A DNA stretch of 10,772 nt from assembly GCA_017382915.1 (NCBI GenBank), contig JAFNZJ010000005.1, positions 1 through 10,772 on the forward strand, read 5' to 3'. The notes beneath the pieces were generated by a model. That model worked only from the letters and a program-made list of their open reading frames with translations. It did no database searches and was not told the DNA's origin. This document shows, piece after piece, positions 6,719 through 10,772 of the stretch (positions are counted from its first letter, which is position 1; each line of letters opens with the position of its first letter). The DNA comes from Clostridia bacterium. Its GTDB lineage: Bacteria; Bacillota; Clostridia; Oscillospirales; Acutalibacteraceae. Made by a program: the position numbers and the translations under genes.

Positions 6719-8884
6719 TCAATACTCAAAACTGCACTCTAAATTATCCACCAAAACCTTGTGTGTTCCGTGGTTTACGGCCGTCTGCATATTTTTATCA
6801 ATATAGGTAAAGTCACTACTGTCAAGGGTAAAGCTAACCTGCTTTTTATCCCCCGGTTTTAAATTAACCTTTTTAAAACTACGCAGTTTTTTTACAAATG
6901 GGGTGATTGGGCAGTGCATCATTTTAACAAAAAGCAAAACGCTTTCATCAATTTCATAGCTTCCCTTATTTTCTACATTAACAGTAACCGTTACCTTGTC
7001 ACCCTTAACCTTTGCGGTAAGGTCTGAATAACAAAGCTCAGTATATGAAAGACCAAAGCCAAATGGAAGCCAAGGGTCAGGGCTTGCCAAAACATAATCG
7101 CGGCCTGGGGTAGTAGGACTACCCGGCTTTTTATAAAGACTGCCGCGTGCCGATGGCTTATGGTTATAGTAGCAAGGCAAATGACCCACCGACTGCGGAA
7201 ATGAGAATGAAAGCTTTGCCGATGGTGATTTATCACCAAAAATTAAATTGGCAAAGGCAATGCCGTTTTGCTCACCGCCGCCAAAGCTAAACATAAAGGC
7301 GTTGACCTTATCAACCTCATTTTTAATAGCGTAGGGTCTGCCGGCATAAAAACATAAAACGGTGGGTTTGCCAAGCGCCATAATTTCATTAAACAGGCGC
7401 TTTTGTGATGGGGTAAGACCTAAATCGTGGGTATCATAACCCTCGCCGCAGGTTATTTCGGTGTTTTTAAACTCACCGCCACCTACACCGCCGCCGGTAT
7501 CGGTACTGTCACCCAAAACCAAAAATACGGTGTCGGCTTTTTTTGCCTGCTCTACTGCCTCATTTACCATTTCATCGGTGGTGAAAATATGATTACAACC
7601 ACGGGCATAAAGCACTTTATCGGCACCTAATCTGTCCACCATGCCGTCATAAAAGCTTATGCAGTTTTCGGTTTGACCTATGTAGTTGCCAAGGTAACTA
7701 TCCTTTGCATTGTTGCCAATAACCGCAACCTTGCCCACCTTATTTTGGTCAAGCGGCAAAATGCCGTCATTTTTAAGCAGTAATATAGCTTCCTCATCCA
7801 TTTTGCGGGCAAGTGCCTTGGCTTCATCATTATTCATAAGCGGTTTGAGTGAATCATCGGTATATGGGTTTTCAAAAAGTCCAAGCTCAAACTTAAGGGT
7901 CAGTACCCTAAGCACCGCCTCATCAATCAGGCTAATATCGATTTTGCCATCTTTTACAGCCTGCCTGAATTCATCGTTATATCCGCTTGGGCAGGGTGCT
8001 TCAATATCCACGCCCGCTTTAATTGCCATTTCACCCGCCGAGAATGCGTCCTTTGCAACATGGTGAAAGCTATGTAGCATATTAACAGCAGCCCAGTCGG
8101 CAATGGTGGTCCCCTTAAAGCCAAGCTCATCACGCAGCAGATGTCTTAACCACTTTTCACTGCTGTGTAGTGGTTCACCATCAACCTCATTATAGGACGG
8201 CATAACCGAATAAACACCCGCATCAATACATTTTTTAAAGGGCTCTAACATAACTTCGCGGATTTCACGCTCACCAATATGTGCGGGCGAAAGATTTATA
8301 CCACATTCCGGAACACCGTATGCAATAAAATGCTTTGCAGTGGCGGCAACACCATTCTGCTGAACGCCCTTAACATAAGCGGCGCCCATTTCACCCACCA
8401 AATATGGGTCTTCAGAATAGGCCTCTTGCGTGCGACCCCAACGGGGGTCACGCGGAATATCAATATTAGGGGCAAAAACCTGCCTTATGCCAACGGCACG
8501 GCATTCTTTACCTATAATATCGGCCATTTTTTTAATATTGTCGGGGTTAAAGCTACCGCCAAGACCTGCACTTTGCGGAAATACCGTTGCGCCCGAGTGA
8601 TAAAGACCATGCAGTGCCTCAAAGCACATTAGCATTGGTATACCAAAGCGGTTATTTTTAATAAAATAATCTTGAATTTCATTTATGGCTTTATCATCAC
8701 TAAGGTGACTTAAATTGCCAAATGTACCGGCATAGGTTGGCACCGGCTCACCCTTTTTAAGTGCATCGCATAGCATATTGACCTCAATGTAAAAAACCAT
8801 TTGGTCAATTTTTTCATCAACCGTCATTTGTGCAAGTAGGTGCTTTGCCCTTTGCTCGGAAGAAAGAGCTTTATCCTTATACAT
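6719..8884 (-). CDS. Glycoside hydrolase family 3 enzyme (beta-glucosidase or beta-xylosidase), cytoplasmic
   Basis: About 721 residues with the full three-domain GH3 layout; numbering here counts from a GTG three codons upstream (8893). The (beta/alpha)8 domain spans about 10-340, with RWGRTQEAYSEDP (151-163), KHF (187-189) and the nucleophile Asp266 in TIADW. The alpha/beta sandwich spans about 365-560, with the probable acid/base Glu484 in GEGYDTHDLGLTPSQ. A fibronectin-III-like C-terminal domain (about 630-724) follows WLPFGFGLSYTEL. It retains configuration while removing non-reducing-end beta-linked sugars. There is no signal peptide, so it acts inside the cell on imported oligosaccharides. 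I prefer ATG 8884 because GGGGTG lies eight bases upstream, whereas the GTG at 8893 has no ribosome binding site. It follows the SGNH gene by 19 bases. Substrate is not decided by the sequence. Confidence 0.93.
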   Translation of the reverse strand: MYKDKALSSEQRAKHLLAQMTVDEKIDQMVFYIEVNMLCDALKKGEPVPTYAGTFGNLSHLSDDKAINEIQDYFIKNNRFGIPMLMCFEALHGLYHSGATVFPQSAGLGGSFNPDNIKKMADIIGKECRAVGIRQVFAPNIDIPRDPRWGRTQEAYSEDPYLVGEMGAAYVKGVQQNGVAATAKHFIAYGVPECGINLSPAHIGEREIREVMLEPFKKCIDAGVYSVMPSYNEVDGEPLHSSEKWLRHLLRDELGFKGTTIADWAAVNMLHSFHHVAKDAFSAGEMAIKAGVDIEAPCPSGYNDEFRQAVKDGKIDISLIDEAVLRVLTLKFELGLFENPYTDDSLKPLMNNDEAKALARKMDEEAILLLKNDGILPLDQNKVGKVAVIGNNAKDSYLGNYIGQTENCISFYDGMVDRLGADKVLYARGCNHIFTTDEMVNEAVEQAKKADTVFLVLGDSTDTGGGVGGGEFKNTEITCGEGYDTHDLGLTPSQKRLFNEIMALGKPTVLCFYAGRPYAIKNEVDKVNAFMFSFGGGEQNGIAFANLIFGDKSPSAKLSFSFPQSVGHLPCYYNHKPSARGSLYKKPGSPTTPGRDYVLASPDPWLPFGFGLSYTELCYSDLTAKVKGDKVTVTVNVENKGSYEIDESVLLFVKMMHCPITPFVKKLRSFKKVNLKPGDKKQVSFTLDSSDFTYIDKNMQTAVNHGTHKVLVDNLECSFEY

Positions 8885-8903
8885 TATAAACACCCCGACT
8901 ATG

Positions 8904-9551
8904 CTAGTTTTGATTTAAAAATTCCAAAACTTCATTTTTAATGTCGGTCATACCCTGCACCGAGGGGTGACCTGCAATTTTATTTATATTTTTAAGCTGT
9001 AATGCATGGATGCCGTAATGCTCACATGCAGTTTTAATACCTTGGACAATAGGCTCATCAAGCCAGGTGTTGATTATCCAAATTAAATTGGCGTTGGGCA
9101 GGGTTTCTTTAAACCTTTTAATTACATAGCTTACGGCAGGCAAAAATGAAAACAGGTCCTGCTTGGTAAAGCCGTCATACATCGGCTCACCCATTGGCAC
9201 CTTTGCCCAGCAGTCATTGGTACCGCCAAATATAAAAACGGTATCAATTTGATTTTTTTCAAAAAAGCCTTCGGCTATAAGCTTATCAAGTCTGCAGGCA
9301 AAGGACATTGTATCAGACCAGTCGGCATTATCATAGCCTGTATGACAAACGGTAGAGCCCGACCAGCTGTTATTAAAAACCAAGTTGGCACCGGTTTCGC
9401 TCATCAACTGGTGCCACCAGGTTTGCTCCACCTTATATACACCCGTTTTGCAGTCGGGGTCGGTTTCATAGTAGCTTTTGTATTCTTTAGGGATATAACC
9501 TATAAATGTTGAATAGCTATCGCCCAATATCATTACATTTTTAATATCCAT
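8904..9551 (-). CDS. SGNH/GDSL-family hydrolase (probable esterase or deacetylase)
   Basis: A 215-residue protein with three clear SGNH blocks: GDSYS (10-14, nucleophile Ser12), NNSWSGSTV (60-68, oxyanion Gly65) and GGTND (109-113, Asn112). The catalytic His would be H195 in IAGHPSVQGM. The Asp normally three residues before this His (DxxH) is replaced by Ile192, so the enzyme may use a Ser-His dyad or an acid from elsewhere. No signal peptide or membrane segment is seen, so it is cytoplasmic. AGAGGG sits seven bases before the ATG. It is first in an operon with the GH3 gene, 19 bases or fewer apart. That context suggests removal of acetyl or other ester groups from oligosaccharides before GH3 cleavage, a role common to SGNH enzymes near glycosidases but not proven here. 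Confidence 0.88.
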   Translation of the reverse strand: MDIKNVMILGDSYSTFIGYIPKEYKSYYETDPDCKTGVYKVEQTWWHQLMSETGANLVFNNSWSGSTVCHTGYDNADWSDTMSFACRLDKLIAEGFFEKNQIDTVFIFGGTNDCWAKVPMGEPMYDGFTKQDLFSFLPAVSYVIKRFKETLPNANLIWIINTWLDEPIVQGIKTACEHYGIHALQLKNINKIAGHPSVQGMTDIKNEVLEFLNQN

Positions 9552-9583
9552 AATAATACCCTCTTCCCGGCAATTTCAAGTTA

Positions 9584-9612
9584 AATATAACACAAGAGTT
9601 TACCCTTTTCAA
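9584..9612 (-). promoter_or_regulatory. Sigma-A-type promoter of the SGNH-GH3 operon
   Basis: On the minus strand TTGAAA (9607-9612), a 17-base spacer and TATATT (9584-9589) form a good promoter, strengthened by a TGn extended -10 element. The start would be near 9577, a leader of about 26 bases. It is back to back with the plus-strand gene at 9672. Confidence 0.7.
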
Positions 9613-9671
9613 CCCCCAATTTTAATATATTTTATTTTTTTGAATATACTTTTAAAAAGGGGAGATTTGCT

Positions 9672-10196
9672 ATGAAAAACAACCTTAAATTATGGCAGTT
9701 TGGCGGCTTTGTTTTCACTTCAGTTTTGGGTACACTGCTGCATTTTGCCTATGAGTGGAGCGGCAACTTGCCACTGCTTGCACCTTTTGTGGCCGTAAAC
9801 GAATCAATTTTTGAGCATATAAAGCTGCTTTACTTCCCCGCCCTTATTTTTAGCGTGGCGCAGTGGTTTTTGGGCGGTAAGGAATTTAATAATTTTTGGT
9901 GCGCCAAGCTTATTGGCGCCATCGTTGGCATAATAATTATACCAACCCTTTATTACACCTACACAGGTGCGCTGGGCGAATTTGCCGACTGGTTTAATAT
10001 TGCCATATTTTTTATTGCGGCGGGCGGCACCTACCTTACCGAATATTTTATTCTAAAGGGCAATAAATCCCGTTTTAATGAGGGGCTTTGCCTTGCACTG
10101 CTTTTGGTAATTGGCTGTGTGTTTATTACCCTAACCTACCTGCCACCCCACATACCGTTTTTTGCAGACCCCGTAACAGGTAAATACGGAATATAA
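9672..10196 (+). CDS. Small integral membrane protein, DUF6512-like
   Basis: A 174-residue membrane protein with about five hydrophobic segments (roughly 8-28, 49-68, 78-97, 107-128 and 138-157). Two blocks look conserved: NESIFEHIKLLYFP (43-56) in the first loop and second helix, and the C-terminal PPHIPFFADPVTGKYGI (158-174). From memory this pattern matches the DUF6512 family of Bacillota, which has no known function; I cannot confirm this by search. His24, Glu44, Glu48 and His49 are polar residues in or beside the membrane that might be functional. Shine-Dalgarno GGGGAG (9659-9664) lies seven bases before the ATG. It is transcribed alone: divergent from the SGNH gene, with a terminator directly after its stop. 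A TATACT at 9645-9650 could be its -10, but no good -35 is seen. Confidence 0.85.
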   Translation: MKNNLKLWQFGGFVFTSVLGTLLHFAYEWSGNLPLLAPFVAVNESIFEHIKLLYFPALIFSVAQWFLGGKEFNNFWCAKLIGAIVGIIIIPTLYYTYTGALGEFADWFNIAIFFIAAGGTYLTEYFILKGNKSRFNEGLCLALLLVIGCVFITLTYLPPHIPFFADPVTGKYGI

Positions 10197-10228
10197 AAAA
10201 TCGGTAGAGATTACTCTACCGATTTTTT
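10195..10228. terminator. Terminator after the DUF6512-like gene, symmetric
   Basis: AATCGGTAGAG (10199-10209) pairs with CTCTACCGATT (10214-10224) around ATTA. The flanking A-run and T-run (10223-10228) extend the stem and let it work on both strands. It overlaps the end of the stop codon of the gene to its left. Confidence 0.9.
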
Positions 10229-10252
10229 AGTTGATAGCTTTATAAAGCGAAT

Positions 10253-10363
10253 TTACTTTTTCTTATTTTTTAATGTTGTTATTGACGCAACCAACATACG
10301 ACGGAGTTCGCCACAGTCGTGAAGCAACCCTTTTATAACGTTGAAACAAATTACCGGATAGAC
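10253..10363 (-). pseudogene. Possible degenerate remnant, resembling the end of a four-helix-bundle (S23-like) protein
   Basis: Between two terminators a minus-strand frame of about 36 codons is open, from just after a TAA (10364-10366) to a TAA at 10253-10255. It has no start codon with a ribosome binding site. Its product includes KGLLHDCGELRRMLVASI followed by a Lys-rich tail. This reads like the last helix of four-helix-bundle proteins of the ribosomal S23 type (a Cys/Glu-x-x-ARG/ML-x-ASI-x-T-x-K pattern). If so, the rest of the gene has been lost. The likeness is from memory and the stretch is short, so it may be chance. Confidence 0.28.
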
Positions 10364-10373
10364 TTAAAAACAT

Positions 10374-10403
10374 CAGCCCCTGCTAAATAGGTAGCAGGGG
10401 CTG
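10374..10403 (-). terminator. Intrinsic terminator of the surface protein gene
   Basis: CAGCCCCTGCTA (10374-10385) pairs with TAGCAGGGGCTG (10392-10403), a perfect 12-bp stem with a 6-base loop, ten bases past the stop. On the minus strand it is followed by ATGTTTTTAAG, an adequate U-tract. Confidence 0.9.
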
Positions 10404-10412
10404 TATTCGTTA

Positions 10413-10772
10413 TTAAGCTGTTTTCTTTCTGCTTAAGGTTTCTAAAACTACTATGCAGGTAGCACTGAGTATCAGCAAAATCCACCACCAAGAGAGATTT
10501 ACGTTATCTCCCGTTTGGGGTGAGTTTGGATCTGCTTTTTCGATGGTTCCGACCTCGGTCGGGGCAAGCGTGCCCTTTTCTTCGTTCAGTACCAGATGCA
10601 GTTCCACGCCTGCGCCGTTTTGGTCAACGGACACGGTGTAGGTGCCGTCTTCCAACAATGCCACGTCGGCTTTGTTGTCCTTTTTTAACTCAAAGGACAG
10701 ATAGCCAATGATCTTGCCATCATCCAGCGCTGTGAGGGAGTGTTCGCCCGGCTCTACATCGGTAAAGACAAA
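10413..10772 (-). CDS. C-terminus of a sortase-anchored cell surface protein (partial)
   Basis: The frame is open from the right edge to the TAA at 10413, 119 codons; the start is outside the window (a GTG at 10664 is internal). The visible part has a beta-rich domain with phrases such as EPGEHSLTALDDG and LLEDGTYTVSVD, typical of surface-protein repeat modules. Next come a short Pro/Thr/Glu linker, the sorting motif SPQTG followed by Asp-Asn, a hydrophobic helix (LSWWWILLILSATCIVVLETL split by family rules) and an RKK tail. That is the sortase anchoring signal in a variant form, with Ser in place of the Leu of LPXTG. The protein would be linked to the cell wall. GC is about 53% over 10501-10740, above the genes just to the left, which may reflect repetitive surface-gene sequence or transfer. 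Confidence 0.85.
   Translation of the reverse strand, partial: FVFTDVEPGEHSLTALDDGKIIGYLSFELKKDNKADVALLEDGTYTVSVDQNGAGVELHLVLNEEKGTLAPTEVGTIEKADPNSPQTGDNVNLSWWWILLILSATCIVVLETLSRKKTA

Noticed and set aside
7710..8066. 118-codon plus-strand open frame opposite the GH3 gene
   Set aside because: It is the mirror of a well-supported GH3 coding region, has Ser/Leu-rich low-complexity content, and lacks a ribosome binding site.
9622..9650. Promoter for the DUF6512-like gene
   Set aside because: TATACT at 9645-9650 is a fair -10, but the bases 17 upstream (TTAATA) match -35 poorly and the AT-rich stretch gives several equal alternatives.
10453..10711. Two overlapping plus-strand frames at the right edge
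   Set aside because: Both are antisense to the sortase-anchored protein, whose sorting signal and terminator give clear strand evidence.
1..10772. Defence system, CRISPR array, insertion sequence or integrase
   Set aside because: No nuclease-effector pairs, repeat-spacer arrays, transposase motifs or att-like repeats were seen on either strand.

Overview
The window looks like chromosomal DNA of an AT-rich, low-GC Gram-positive bacterium of the Clostridia, probably a gut Oscillospiraceae/Ruminococcaceae-type species. The grounds are clear sigma-A promoters, strong GGAGG ribosome binding sites, many intrinsic terminators with long T-tracts, a YhaM-type RNase, a lipobox lipoprotein and a sortase-anchored surface protein. 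The genus is inference. No rRNA, tRNA, CRISPR array, insertion sequence or convincing riboswitch was seen.

Layout. (1) 2-375, plus strand: the 3' end of an unrecognised gene that may be phage-related, overlapping a 41-codon ORF by ATGA, then a terminator. (2) 413-1506, plus: yhaM, a 3'-5' exoribonuclease with OB and HD domains, with its own promoter inside an inverted repeat and a terminator shared with the convergent operon. (3) 6610-1517, minus: a complete nucleoside-type ABC importer in the order lipoprotein (BMP family), double ATPase, permease, permease. Its promoter has a perfect 22-bp palindrome at the predicted transcription start. A hairpin with a poor U-tract follows the lipoprotein gene and may set the binding protein above the membrane parts. 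(4) 9612-6685, minus: a two-gene operon of a cytoplasmic SGNH/GDSL hydrolase and a glycoside hydrolase family 3 enzyme, with promoter and terminator. (5) 9672-10228, plus: a divergent small membrane protein resembling DUF6512, with a terminator. (6) 10253-10772, minus: a short degenerate coding remnant, a terminator, and the C-terminus of a sortase-anchored surface protein that runs off the right edge and is richer in GC.

How the genes work together. The lipoprotein would capture nucleosides outside the cell, the two permeases form the channel and the ATPase drives uptake. The SGNH and GH3 enzymes have no secretion signals, so they probably strip ester groups and sugar residues from oligosaccharides already imported. 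I see no clearly new multi-gene system. The points most worth checking are the two operator-like repeats, the missing catalytic Asp in the SGNH enzyme, the intra-operon hairpin and the gene ends at both window edges.
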